Part shown: piece after piece, positions 53,147 through 62,323 of the stretch
Layout of the letters: the number at the start of each line of letters is the position of its first letter
Numbering within the stretch: position 1 is the first letter of the stretch
DNA from: Desemzia sp045528445
GTDB taxonomy: Bacteria; Bacillota; Bacilli; Lactobacillales; Carnobacteriaceae
Assembly: GCF_045528445.1 (NCBI RefSeq)
Contig: NZ_JBGQQU010000014.1
Span: forward strand, 1-64,000
Length of the DNA stretch: 64,000 nucleotides
Direction of reading: 5' to 3'
Made by a program: the position numbers and the translations under genes
Notes under the pieces: generated by a model
What the model was told of the DNA's origin: nothing
What the model saw: only the letters and a program-made list of their open reading frames with translations
Databases searched by the model: none

Positions 53147-54610
53147 ATGGAAAATTTTTTCAAATTTAAAGAAAATAACACAACTCTTTCTACAGAAATC
53201 ATTGCAGGATTAACAACCTTCTTTGCTATGTCATACATCATTTTCGTCAACCCGGCAATTTTGTCTTTAACTGGAATGCCTTCACAAGCAGTTTTCCTAG
53301 CAACATTGATTTCTGCAGCAGTCAGTACTTTAGTCATGGGATTATTTGCTAATGTACCTTATGCATTGGCACCCGGTATGGGCTTAAATGCTTTTTTCAC
53401 TTATACGGTTGTATTTGCCTTAGGATTTACATGGCAAGAAGCACTAGCGATGGTATTTTTGTGTGGATTGTTCAATATTTTAATTACTGTCACAAAAATC
53501 CGCAAAATGATTATTCACTCTATTCCAATGGGATTACAACACGCTATCAGTGGAGGAATCGGTGTTTTTATCGCTTACATTGGAATCAAAAATGCAGGTT
53601 TCCTTCAATTTACTTCTGAACCAGGAAACATCCAAACCATCAACAATGCTCCATTTGACGCTGCAAATTCAGCTTATGAAGGAGGAATCTCCAGCATCGT
53701 AAGCGGTGGCGGGATCGTTCCTGCGTTAGTTAACTTCACAAGTCCAGGCGCTCTTTTAGCTTTAATCGGGTTGATCGTTACAGTTATTTTGATGGTCATG
53801 AATGTCAAAGGTGCTGTTTTAATCGGAATCGTTGCAACCACCGTTATTGGTATTCCAATGGGAGTAGTAGACATCTCCAGTATTTCTAATCCGGCTAATT
53901 CTTTAGGAAATGCATTTAGTGAACTTGGGGAAACATTTGGTGTGGCATTAGGCTCACAAGGGTTAGGTTCTTTATTCAGTGATCTTTCTCGTATGCCTTT
54001 AGTGTTGATGACTATTTTTGCTTTTAGTTTGTCAGATGTATTTGATACGATCGGTACATTTATTGGTACTGGTCGAAAAACAGGTATCTTCTCACAAGAA
54101 GATGAAATGGCTTTAGATGACAGTGCTGGATTTAAAACAAAAATGGATAAAGCTCTTTTTGCAGATGCCATCGGAACTTCTGTTGGAGCTATTTTAGGAA
54201 CATCTAATACCACTACTTACGTGGAAAGTGCAGCCGGTATCGGTGCAGGGGGAAGAACTGGTATGACAAGTGTAGTAATAGCGCTCTTGTTCTTATTGAC
54301 TAGTCTGTTTTCTCCATTAGTGTCCATCGTTCCAACTCAAGCAACTGCACCAGCTTTAATCATGGTCGGAGTTTTAATGATGTCATCGTTCATGGAAATC
54401 AAATGGGATGATTTGGAAGAAGCTGTGCCAGCATTCTTCGCTTCTATTTTTATGGGATTGGCATACAGTATCTCTTATGGTATCGCAGCAGGCTTTATTT
54501 TCTATATCATTGTTAAAGTAGCAAAAGGCAAAACAAAAGAAATCCATCCAGTATTGTGGTTTTCAGCAGGACTATTTGTTTTGAACTTCTTGATTTTAGC
54601 TTTCATTTAA
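53147..54610 (+). CDS. pbuG: Guanine/hypoxanthine permease (AzgA/NCS2 type)
   Basis: 487 residues, about 12-14 membrane helices. AzgA-type hallmarks: TTFFAMSYIIFVNPAILS, ALAPGMGLNAFFTY, the re-entrant GTSNTTTYVESAAGIGAGGRTG and FSLSDVFDTIGTFIGTG. The upstream guanine-class riboswitch fits a guanine/hypoxanthine transporter turned off by purine excess. Terminator follows. Confidence 0.93.
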   Translation: MENFFKFKENNTTLSTEIIAGLTTFFAMSYIIFVNPAILSLTGMPSQAVFLATLISAAVSTLVMGLFANVPYALAPGMGLNAFFTYTVVFALGFTWQEALAMVFLCGLFNILITVTKIRKMIIHSIPMGLQHAISGGIGVFIAYIGIKNAGFLQFTSEPGNIQTINNAPFDAANSAYEGGISSIVSGGGIVPALVNFTSPGALLALIGLIVTVILMVMNVKGAVLIGIVATTVIGIPMGVVDISSISNPANSLGNAFSELGETFGVALGSQGLGSLFSDLSRMPLVLMTIFAFSLSDVFDTIGTFIGTGRKTGIFSQEDEMALDDSAGFKTKMDKALFADAIGTSVGAILGTSNTTTYVESAAGIGAGGRTGMTSVVIALLFLLTSLFSPLVSIVPTQATAPALIMVGVLMMSSFMEIKWDDLEEAVPAFFASIFMGLAYSISYGIAAGFIFYIIVKVAKGKTKEIHPVLWFSAGLFVLNFLILAFI

Positions 54611-54627
54611 ACTTAATTTTTAATCAC

Positions 54628-54666
54628 AGAGCTGAAGCAAATTTTTATTGCTTCAGCTCTTTTTTG
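54628..54666 (+). terminator. Terminator after the purine permease
   Basis: Perfect 13-bp stem AGAGCTGAAGCAA/TTGCTTCAGCTCT followed by six T. Confidence 0.85.
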
Positions 54667-54766
54667 AATATTTTACAGAACCGTGGCGGTTTCTTTGAAT
54701 AAAAAACAAGAACAGCCTATAATAACGGTAAGTACGAAGAACAGTTGGAATGAGAGGATGAGTAGG

Positions 54767-57430
54767 ATGGCAAATAAAGAACAAATAAAAGAGCCTTTTT
54801 TCGCTCAGGATGTAGAAACGGTTTTTAACAAATTTGAAACATCCAAAGAAGGTTTATCAACTTCAGAAGCAGAAAAGCGGATCGAGTCATATGGGCATAA
54901 TCAGCTCAATGAAGAAAAACAAAAAAGTGTCATCGTCAAATTCTTTGAACAGTTCAAAGATTTCATGATCTTGGTTTTGATTGCAGCAGCTCTGATATCA
55001 GCATTTTTCGGTGATGTAGCTGATGCGGTGATTATTTTAGCGGTTGTTATTTTAAATGCTGTTTTAGGTGTGTTTCAAGAAGCGAAAGCTGAAGAAGCTA
55101 TCGCATCCTTAAAGAAAATGTCTTCTCCAGAAGCACGTGTAAGACGGAACGGCTCTGTAGTACATATCAAAAGTGAAGAGTTGGTTCCGGGTGACATTGT
55201 CTTACTAGAAGCTGGTGATGTGGTACCGGCAGATATGCGTTTATTTGAAAATGCTTCCTTAAAAATAGAAGAATCAGCCCTCACTGGAGAATCAGTTCCT
55301 GTTGAAAAAGAGTTGACGCTGATAGAGGATGAGAAAGTCGGTATCGGTGATCGAAAAAATATGGCTTTTATGAACAGCAATGTCACTTATGGACGTGGTG
55401 AAGGGATTATTGTTGGAACGGGAATGGCGACAGAAGTTGGTAAAATTGCGACTATGTTAGCTTCTTCGGAAGAAACGATGACACCACTACAAAATAATTT
55501 AAACCGATTAGGAAAATATTTAACAATTGCCATCATTATTATTGCTGTTGTGATGTTTGTGGTGGGGCTTTCCAATGGACGTGATTGGGTAGAAATGCTA
55601 TTGACCTCTATTTCTTTAGCGGTAGCGGCTATTCCAGAAGGATTGCCAGCGATCGTGACGATTATTTTATCACTGGGAACCCAAAAGATGGCGAAGCGAA
55701 AAGCTTTGATTCGAAATCTGCCAGCGGTGGAAACATTAGGGAGTACGGATATTATTTGTTCAGATAAAACTGGAACATTGACTATGAATCAAATGACCGT
55801 GGAAAAAATTTATACCAATAATGTTTTGCAAGACGCAAGTGAAGAGATAGGTATGGATTCGCCGGTCATGAAAGTTATGACATATGCAAATGACACCAAT
55901 ATATCTGGCGAAGGAGAATTGATTGGAGATCCAACAGAAACAGCCTTGATTCAATTTGCATTAGATAAAAAGCTGGATGTTAAAACAGCTTTGGAAAATG
56001 AACCGCGTGAAGCAGAAGTTCCTTTTGAATCGGAGCGTAAATTGATGTCAACGATTCATAAGATGGCGGATGGAATGTACTTTATTGCTACTAAAGGAGC
56101 ACCGGATGAATTACTGAAAAGATGTACCAAGATTGATATCAATGGAGAATTGCAACCATTGACAGAAGACAGTCGAACGGCTATTTTAGATACGAATCAT
56201 GATATGGCTACTCAAGCACTACGGGTTTTAGCGATGGCTTATAAAGTGGTTAGCACGGTTCCTTCAGAAGTAAATACTCAAACGGTGGAAACGGATTTGA
56301 TCTATGCTGGTATGGTCGGGATGATAGATCCTGAAAGAGAAGAAGCTAAGGATTCCATCAGCGTGGCTAAGACAGCTGGTATCCGTTCGATCATGATCAC
56401 TGGAGACCATAAAGACACTGCAGCTGCGATTGCTGCACGATTAGGGATCATTGAAAAAGGGCAGTCAGAAGCCGTTATTACAGGTGCGGAATTAGATCAG
56501 ATCGATGATGCTGCATTTGCTAAGTCGGTCAAAAAATATTCTGTTTATGCACGTGTTTCGCCAGAGCATAAAGTTCGAATCGTCAAAGCTTGGCAAAAAG
56601 CGGGTAAAATCGTAGCCATGACAGGAGACGGAGTAAATGACGCTCCAGCTTTAAATACCGCAGATATTGGTGTGGGTATGGGAATAACGGGAACCGAAGT
56701 ATCTAAAGGAGCCAGTGATATGGTCCTTGCAGATGATAACTTTGCGACTATTGTAGTTGCCGTAGAAGAAGGGCGAAAAGTATTTACCAATATTCAAAAA
56801 GCGATTCAATTCCTATTATCTGCCAACTTGGGAGAAGTGCTGACGTTATTCATTGCTACTTTACTAGGGTGGAGCGTACTTGGACCAGTGCACATCTTAT
56901 GGATCAATTTAGTAACTGACACTTTTCCAGCTATCGCACTTGGATTGGAACCGGGTGAAAAAGACATCATGCAAGAGAAACCGCGTGGAAAAGAAGCAAC
57001 ATTTTTCTCCAATGGTGTTTTTCCTAGTATTGTGTACCAAGGAATTATAGAAGGAGCTCTTACGTTAGGTGTTTATTGGTGGGCAACACACAATCCTGTA
57101 CATGTAGGCAATGAAGAATTGATTCATTTAGATGCTTTAACAATGACTTTTGCAACATTAGGTTTATTGCAAATCTTCCATGCTTTTAACGTAAAGTCGA
57201 TTGAAAAGTCTATATTCACAGTAGGAATATTTAAAAATAAAATGTTTAATTTGGCGGTTGTTACTTCAGCTGCCCTTTTAGGAATAGTCATATTGGTTCC
57301 TGGATTAAATAGCTGGTTCAGTGTAGCAACGTTAAATCTTGAACAATGGTTAATAGTATTAGGTACATCGTTCTCTATTATACCAATTGTAGAAATCATC
57401 AAGTTCTTTATCCGAAAATTTATGAAGTAA
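54767..57430 (+). CDS. P2A-type cation (Ca2+) transporting ATPase
   Basis: 887 residues from ATG 54767, 9 nt after GAGAGG; ATG 54758 is too close to the site. SERCA/PMR1-like: phosphorylation loop CSDKTGTLTMNQ, actuator LTGESVPVEK, hinge MTGDGVNDAPAL, transmembrane Ca2+ ligands in AAIPEGLPAIVTI, and ten membrane helices. It probably exports Ca2+ (or Mn2+) with ATP. Single gene with its own terminator. Confidence 0.93.
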   Translation: MANKEQIKEPFFAQDVETVFNKFETSKEGLSTSEAEKRIESYGHNQLNEEKQKSVIVKFFEQFKDFMILVLIAAALISAFFGDVADAVIILAVVILNAVLGVFQEAKAEEAIASLKKMSSPEARVRRNGSVVHIKSEELVPGDIVLLEAGDVVPADMRLFENASLKIEESALTGESVPVEKELTLIEDEKVGIGDRKNMAFMNSNVTYGRGEGIIVGTGMATEVGKIATMLASSEETMTPLQNNLNRLGKYLTIAIIIIAVVMFVVGLSNGRDWVEMLLTSISLAVAAIPEGLPAIVTIILSLGTQKMAKRKALIRNLPAVETLGSTDIICSDKTGTLTMNQMTVEKIYTNNVLQDASEEIGMDSPVMKVMTYANDTNISGEGELIGDPTETALIQFALDKKLDVKTALENEPREAEVPFESERKLMSTIHKMADGMYFIATKGAPDELLKRCTKIDINGELQPLTEDSRTAILDTNHDMATQALRVLAMAYKVVSTVPSEVNTQTVETDLIYAGMVGMIDPEREEAKDSISVAKTAGIRSIMITGDHKDTAAAIAARLGIIEKGQSEAVITGAELDQIDDAAFAKSVKKYSVYARVSPEHKVRIVKAWQKAGKIVAMTGDGVNDAPALNTADIGVGMGITGTEVSKGASDMVLADDNFATIVVAVEEGRKVFTNIQKAIQFLLSANLGEVLTLFIATLLGWSVLGPVHILWINLVTDTFPAIALGLEPGEKDIMQEKPRGKEATFFSNGVFPSIVYQGIIEGALTLGVYWWATHNPVHVGNEELIHLDALTMTFATLGLLQIFHAFNVKSIEKSIFTVGIFKNKMFNLAVVTSAALLGIVILVPGLNSWFSVATLNLEQWLIVLGTSFSIIPIVEIIKFFIRKFMK

Positions 57431-57433
57431 CTA

Positions 57434-57473
57434 ATAAGCCCCATTCTTTGTGAAAAAGGATGGGGCTTATTAT
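57434..57473 (+). terminator. Terminator after the P-type ATPase
   Basis: AATAAGCCCCAT.CTTT/AAAAGG.TGGGGCTTATT stem. Confidence 0.8.
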
Positions 57474-57549
57474 GTAATTTGGTTGCTTTTTTCACATAAA
57501 ACAGTTACTATTTATAAGTCTCTAGAATTTTGTCATTATCAGATTCTAG

Positions 57550-57625
57550 GACTACCAGTCGGAAAACTAGGTAGTCTGGGACCTTTAATCCTATGATCAA
57601 AAAATGCTTTCCAGTCATGGGAGAG
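57550..57625 (+). promoter_or_regulatory. Possible structured leader of the cystine symporter gene
   Basis: GACTACC (57550-57556)/GGTAGTC (57570-57576) hairpin, then CCTATGATC...GTCATGGGAG pairing possibilities before the ribosome binding site. No T-box or known SAM riboswitch core was found. Confidence 0.3.
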
Positions 57626-57647
57626 CGATATTAAAGGGAGAGTTTAT

Positions 57648-59039
57648 ATGACAACAGTATCTATTATTTTAGTATTGGTATTATTTGTCGCTGTTTTGTT
57701 TGGGCTATGGAAAATGCAAACAAAACATGTGAAGTTTTCAACTCGTGTATTTGCGGGTTTAGGAGCAGGGGTAGCTTTTGGTGGTCTTTTGCAATTATTA
57801 TTCGGTTCTGATGGAGCAGTTACAACAGAAACCATCAGTTGGATCAATATCGTTGGACAAGGATACGTAAGATTCTTGCAAATGTTGATCATGCCATTGA
57901 TTTTTGTCTCTATTATTGGAGCATTTACAAAAATTGAAAACAGTAAAAACCTAGGGAAAATCAGTACTTCAGTATTGACGACTTTGTTGGCCACTACAGC
58001 GATTGCTGCTTTGATCGGTATCGGAAGCGTCTTACTGTTTAACTTAGATGGAGCTGAATTTACTCAAGGAGATGCTGAAACAGCTCGTATCGAACAAATA
58101 ACCGAAACTTCGGCCCAAGTAGAAGATCTATCTCTTCCAGAACAAATTGTTAATTTTATTCCGAATAATGTATTTGCAGATTTAGCTGATTCAAGAGATA
58201 CAAGTACCATTGCAGTTGTAATCTTTTCAGCATTTGTAGGAGTTGCTTATCTAGGAATTTCTAGAAAAGATCCGGAAAATGCTTCTTTCTTCAAAAAAAT
58301 CATGGATAGCTTGTATTCCATTGTGATGCGTATCGTAACATTGGTATTGCGCATATCTCCATATGGTATTTTTGCTTTAATGACAAAAATGTTAGCTACT
58401 AGTGATTTCAATGCCTTAGTAAACTTAGGGGTATTTGTCATTGCATCTTATTCAGCTATTGCCGTGATGTTTATTATTCATATGTTGATTTTATCAGGGT
58501 TTAAAGTAAACCCATTCACATATGTGAAAAAAGCACTCCCAGTATTAAGTTTTGCATTTACTGCTCGTTCAAGCGCTGGTGCATTGCCGCTAAACATTGA
58601 AACACAAACAAAAGCTTTAGGTGTAGATAGTGCCTCAGCTAACTTTGCTGGATCATTTGGTTTATCTATTGGGCAAAACGGTTGTGCAGGGATTTATCCT
58701 GCGATGTTAGCAACCATTGTTGCACCGACTGTTGGAATCGATGTATTTAGTCCTTCATTTATTATTACGTTGGTTGCAGTAGTAACCATCAGCTCATTTG
58801 GTGTTGCTGGTGTAGGTGGTGGAGCAACGTTTGCTGCTTTGATCGTTTTAGGTGCTTTGGATTTACCGATTGCCATTGTTGGATTGTTGATTTCGGTTGA
58901 ACCGATTATTGATATGGCTCGTACGATGTTGAACGTAAATGACAGCATGTTAGCTGGAGTTGTTTCTTCTAGAGTTGTCCACACATTAGATGATGATATC
59001 TTAAATGATAAAAATGCAGTTGTGACTAGCGAAGCATAA
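57648..59039 (+). CDS. tcyP: L-cystine symporter, TcyP type (DAACS family)
   Basis: 463 residues, eight membrane helices and two re-entrant loops of the dicarboxylate/amino acid:cation symporter fold. TcyP-like features: QGYVRFLQMLIMPLIFVSII, FTARSSAGALPLNIETQTKA, SFGLSIGQNGCAGIYPAML and a long hydrophilic segment near 140-180. Relatives import L-cystine with a cation. AAAGGGAGAG precedes the ATG. Confidence 0.85.
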   Translation: MTTVSIILVLVLFVAVLFGLWKMQTKHVKFSTRVFAGLGAGVAFGGLLQLLFGSDGAVTTETISWINIVGQGYVRFLQMLIMPLIFVSIIGAFTKIENSKNLGKISTSVLTTLLATTAIAALIGIGSVLLFNLDGAEFTQGDAETARIEQITETSAQVEDLSLPEQIVNFIPNNVFADLADSRDTSTIAVVIFSAFVGVAYLGISRKDPENASFFKKIMDSLYSIVMRIVTLVLRISPYGIFALMTKMLATSDFNALVNLGVFVIASYSAIAVMFIIHMLILSGFKVNPFTYVKKALPVLSFAFTARSSAGALPLNIETQTKALGVDSASANFAGSFGLSIGQNGCAGIYPAMLATIVAPTVGIDVFSPSFIITLVAVVTISSFGVAGVGGGATFAALIVLGALDLPIAIVGLLISVEPIIDMARTMLNVNDSMLAGVVSSRVVHTLDDDILNDKNAVVTSEA

Positions 59040-59101
59040 AAAAATAGATGATTTAAAGATATGGGCTAGGTTAAGAAATCCATTCTAGTCTTGATAGAAA
59101 C

Positions 59102-59152
59102 GAAACATGCCGCTTTCTCCTGATTTAACTAGGGGGAAAGCGGCATGTTTCT
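59102..59152 (+). terminator. Terminator after tcyP
   Basis: Perfect 16-bp arms 59102-59117/59136-59151 with additional CC/GG pairing; T-rich end. Confidence 0.85.
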
Positions 59153-59216
59153 TTATTTTGTATTCCTAATGAGCAATAGTCTTAAAGATGATAACATTCC
59201 TGCTCTTTTAAACAAG

Positions 59217-59326
59217 TTGCGTAAGGCAGCTCACACGCCCAAAAATAGAACCAGCCGTAGTCAGGTGCACTTTACCTGACTACGGCTGGTTCTATTTTGT
59301 TCGGAGAGCTAAACGCCTTACTCTAT
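59217..59326 (-). repeat. Nested-stem 3'-UTR repeat, copy G (inverted)
   Basis: Reverse-orientation relative of copy E starting about 5 nt after the stop of the minus-strand permease gene. Outer GTAAGGC (59221-59227)/GCCTTAC (59315-59321); inner perfect 19-bp hairpin 59248-59266/59274-59292. Four stem pairs differ from copy E, all compensated, and the loop is inverted relative to the flanks. Confidence 0.8.
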
Positions 59327-59329
59327 TCT

Positions 59330-60556
59330 TTATTCGTAACGCAATGCTTCGATTGGGTCTAGTTTAGCTGCTTTTCGGGCTGGATAGAGTCCGAAGAAGA
59401 TTCCTACTGCACTAGAGAAAAGTAGGACTAGTACAACAGAGCCGAGGGTGATATTTGGAACGATATTCAAGGCATTTGAAACTCCTGTTGCCAGTAAAAT
59501 ACCTAGGATAAGCCCAATGGTTCCGCCAATTAAACAAAGGATAACGGATTCCATCAAGAACTGTACTAAAATGGTTCTAGTTGTTGCTCCCAAAGCTTTT
59601 CGTGTACCAATTTCGCGGGTGCGCTCGGTAACGGAAACCAGCATAATGTTCATCACACCAATCCCACCAACGAGTAGAGCGATTCCGGCTACTGCGGCAA
59701 TGAAATTAATAAATAAGCTTAGCACTTGATCCACTTGATCGAGTGCTTGTAGGAAGTTGGTAGCTGAATACCAGTTTTCCCCTACAGCATCATGCCTTGT
59801 TTCTAGAATACGCACAATCTGAGTTGAAACCGATTCGATAGTATCTTTATCGGCTACTTGAATCGTTAAACTGTTGATTCCGCCCAGAGTAGGATTTAAT
59901 TTTTCCATTGTTGTCAAAGGAATTGATGCATATAAAGGCATTTGACTCAAATCAAATGAGCCTTGCAAATCTTGGAAAGTTCCTTCAACAATTCCGATAA
60001 CGGTCAAATCCAATTGATTTCCTGAATCTCCTACCAATTTGATTTGTTCTCCTAGAACTTCTGTCCGTCCATTAAATAAAGCTGCAGCGGTATCTTCACT
60101 AATCACAATGACATTTTTTCCATCGGCGTAGTCATTTTGATTAAAGTAACGTCCACTGATGATGGTGCTTTCCATAACTTGATTGGTATATTGAAGATCG
60201 GGTGTACCGTAAGAGATAACGGATTGTCGACTATCAAAATCTGACTGCATAGAAGCTATTGCTGTGTTGTCTGGTGAAATACGTTCAATTTCTGGAATAG
60301 CTTCTTTTAAAGCTAAGATATCATTTTCTGTAATCGGGTCTGTTTCAGAGGCTTCGTCAGTTGTAGAAAGTGAAATTGTTGAAGCGCCTAAGTTATTAAA
60401 TGTGCCAGTAATTTCTTCTGTAGCACCATTTCCGACACCTAAAATCGCAATTACGGCTGCTATACCAATGATAATTCCTAACATGGTAAGAAAGGAGCGC
60501 ATTTTATTTGCCAGAACGCTATCGATCGCCATTTTAAAATTTTCACTAAAATTCAA
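59330..60556 (-). CDS. MacB/YknZ-type ABC transporter permease
   Basis: 408 residues starting at TTG 60556 (AAGGAG upstream). One N-terminal helix (MRSFLTMLGIIIGIAAVIAI), a large extracellular MacB domain (about 40-270), then three helices with IALLVGGIGVMNIMLVSVTERTREIG (key part: GIGVMNIMLVSVTERTREIG). MacB-type mechanotransmission permeases export peptides or drugs with their ATPase and an adaptor. Last of three genes. Confidence 0.92.
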   Translation of the reverse strand: MNFSENFKMAIDSVLANKMRSFLTMLGIIIGIAAVIAILGVGNGATEEITGTFNNLGASTISLSTTDEASETDPITENDILALKEAIPEIERISPDNTAIASMQSDFDSRQSVISYGTPDLQYTNQVMESTIISGRYFNQNDYADGKNVIVISEDTAAALFNGRTEVLGEQIKLVGDSGNQLDLTVIGIVEGTFQDLQGSFDLSQMPLYASIPLTTMEKLNPTLGGINSLTIQVADKDTIESVSTQIVRILETRHDAVGENWYSATNFLQALDQVDQVLSLFINFIAAVAGIALLVGGIGVMNIMLVSVTERTREIGTRKALGATTRTILVQFLMESVILCLIGGTIGLILGILLATGVSNALNIVPNITLGSVVLVLLFSSAVGIFFGLYPARKAAKLDPIEALRYE

Positions 60557-60573
60557 AGAGTAACAGCTCCTTT

Positions 60574-61263
60574 CTATATTATTTTTTGAGTTTGATTGTG
60601 GTCATCTTGGATTTCTCCATCTCTAAATAAGACCATCCGTTTTGTGTATTCCGCGACTTCCGGTTCATGTGTGACCATGACTACAGTGGTTCCTTCAGCA
60701 TTGATTTCTTGGAAAATACGCATAATTTCTAAAGTCGTTTTAGAATCTAAATTCCCAGTTGGTTCGTCTGCCATCAAAACGGATGGTTGATTAACGATGG
60801 CACGAGCAATAGCTACACGTTGTTTTTGACCACCAGAAATTTCATTGGGGCGGTGTTTCACTCGATCACTCAAACCAACTCTGTCTAAAGCTTTTAAAGC
60901 TCTTTCGCGTCGTTCTTTTTTAGGAATATTAGCATAAACCATCGGCAATTCCACATTCTCTAAAATAGTCATCCGCGGCATCAAGTTAAAGGATTGAAAA
61001 ATAAACCCGATTTCCTTGTTGCGGACCAGAGCACTTTCGTTATCCGACAAATTGCTCACATCTTGACCATTTAAAAAATACGTGCCGGCATCAAAGCGAT
61101 CCAATAAGCCTAAAATGTTCATCATTGTTGATTTTCCAGAACCACTTGGTCCCATGATAGAAGTAAATTCGCCTTTTTCAATCCGCAAATTAATTTTATT
61201 TAAAGCGGTTAGAGGTTCCCCACCTGTATAATACGTTTTAGTAATACCTTTAATTTCGATCAC
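60574..61263 (-). CDS. MacB/YknY-type ABC transporter ATPase
   Basis: 229 residues starting at GTG 61263. Walker A GPSGSGKST, Q-loop FQSFNLMPRMT, signature ISGGQKQR, Walker B VLMADEPTGNLD, switch VTHEPEVAEY: the LolD/MacB-type subfamily. Middle gene of the adaptor-ATPase-permease operon. Confidence 0.95.
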   Translation of the reverse strand: MIEIKGITKTYYTGGEPLTALNKINLRIEKGEFTSIMGPSGSGKSTMMNILGLLDRFDAGTYFLNGQDVSNLSDNESALVRNKEIGFIFQSFNLMPRMTILENVELPMVYANIPKKERRERALKALDRVGLSDRVKHRPNEISGGQKQRVAIARAIVNQPSVLMADEPTGNLDSKTTLEIMRIFQEINAEGTTVVMVTHEPEVAEYTKRMVLFRDGEIQDDHNQTQKII

Positions 61264-61276
61264 TATTATCTACCCT

Positions 61277-62143
61277 CTATTCTTTGTCTTGAGTCGTTAC
61301 AGTCAAGCCGTCTGTCACATCTTCACTTGGTGAAAGAACAACGGTATCGCCAGCAGTTAAACCAGAAAGTATTTCTACTTTCGCAGTAGATTGAAGTCCA
61401 ATTTCTACTGGTGTATTTTGAACGACATCATTTTTTACCACATATACGAAAGGCTCATTTTCATTGTTGTAAACCAATGATTCTATTGGAATCGTTAAGG
61501 CGTTTTCAGCACTATTTGTGGTGATGTCTGCATCAATATCAAAACCAGCAATCAAGCCTTCTGGATTTTCATCAAATGAAATCACAGCATTTAATAGTTG
61601 AGTAGATCCTGTTGCACCAGTAGTTTCTATAGCTACTGGATCTACATGTGTGACAGTACCAGAATAAGTATTGTCTCCACTTGATAACTCAACGGCTTGG
61701 TCTACTTTTACTAAAGGAGCATCTGATTTAGTTAATTGAATCGCAACTTCTAATTCATTTAAATCTGACAAAACAACTGCAGGAGTCCCAGTTTGAGCAC
61801 TTAAATCAGGCTCATCTTCAGAAGCGTTGACCGCTGTCACAGTACCTGCAAAATCGGCTTCAATATTGACTCCATCGAATGAAATCAATGTATCTCCTTC
61901 TTCAACAGTATCATTCACAGCAACCGGTAAATCAGAAACAGTACCTTGTCCAGATACTTCTTGCGTTTGGCTAGGCTCAACCAGTCCAGTCAAAGACAAT
62001 GTCTCTGTAATGGTTTCTTCTGTTACTGTATCGGTACGTACTGTTAAAACTTCTTCCTTATTATTTGCAAAAATAAGGGTATATCCTATTAAGGCAACTG
62101 CTGCTACGGCAACTATGATGCCGATGATTTTTTTCCAATTCAT
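61277..62143 (-). CDS. Membrane-fusion-type adaptor (YknX/HlyD-like)
   Basis: 288 residues from ATG 62143 (AGAGGAAG site). N-terminal membrane anchor (KIIGIIVAVAAVALIGYTLIF), then a lipoyl-type/barrel-sandwich domain (SGQGTVSDLPVAVNDTVEEG, ISFDGVNIEADFAGTVTAV) and beta-barrel segments. It lacks the long coiled-coil hairpin of Gram-negative adaptors. First gene of the YknXYZ-like export operon. Confidence 0.9.
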   Translation of the reverse strand: MNWKKIIGIIVAVAAVALIGYTLIFANNKEEVLTVRTDTVTEETITETLSLTGLVEPSQTQEVSGQGTVSDLPVAVNDTVEEGDTLISFDGVNIEADFAGTVTAVNASEDEPDLSAQTGTPAVVLSDLNELEVAIQLTKSDAPLVKVDQAVELSSGDNTYSGTVTHVDPVAIETTGATGSTQLLNAVISFDENPEGLIAGFDIDADITTNSAENALTIPIESLVYNNENEPFVYVVKNDVVQNTPVEIGLQSTAKVEILSGLTAGDTVVLSPSEDVTDGLTVTTQDKE

Positions 62144-62323
62144 CAAAAAAACTTCCTCTCACTATTCGACTAATTTTTAACTATACGTCTTTATTATAAA
62201 GCGAAAAAATAGAGACGTCTATTTTGTTGCCAAAACTTAAGAAAGAATTAGAGTCTATCTTTTAGCCTATTTGTATTTTTTCTGTATAATAAAGTATATA
62301 AATGCTAAGAGAGGCGTTGCTTT

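Noticed and set aside
53674..54213. 179-codon minus-strand ORF inside the purine permease gene
   Set aside because: Antisense shadow of a strongly supported gene, with low-complexity Ile/Pro-rich composition typical of reversed membrane-protein codons.
57541..57647. T-box or SAM-III (SMK) riboswitch before tcyP
   Set aside because: No TGGNACC T-box motif and no SMK core; only a generic hairpin is seen.
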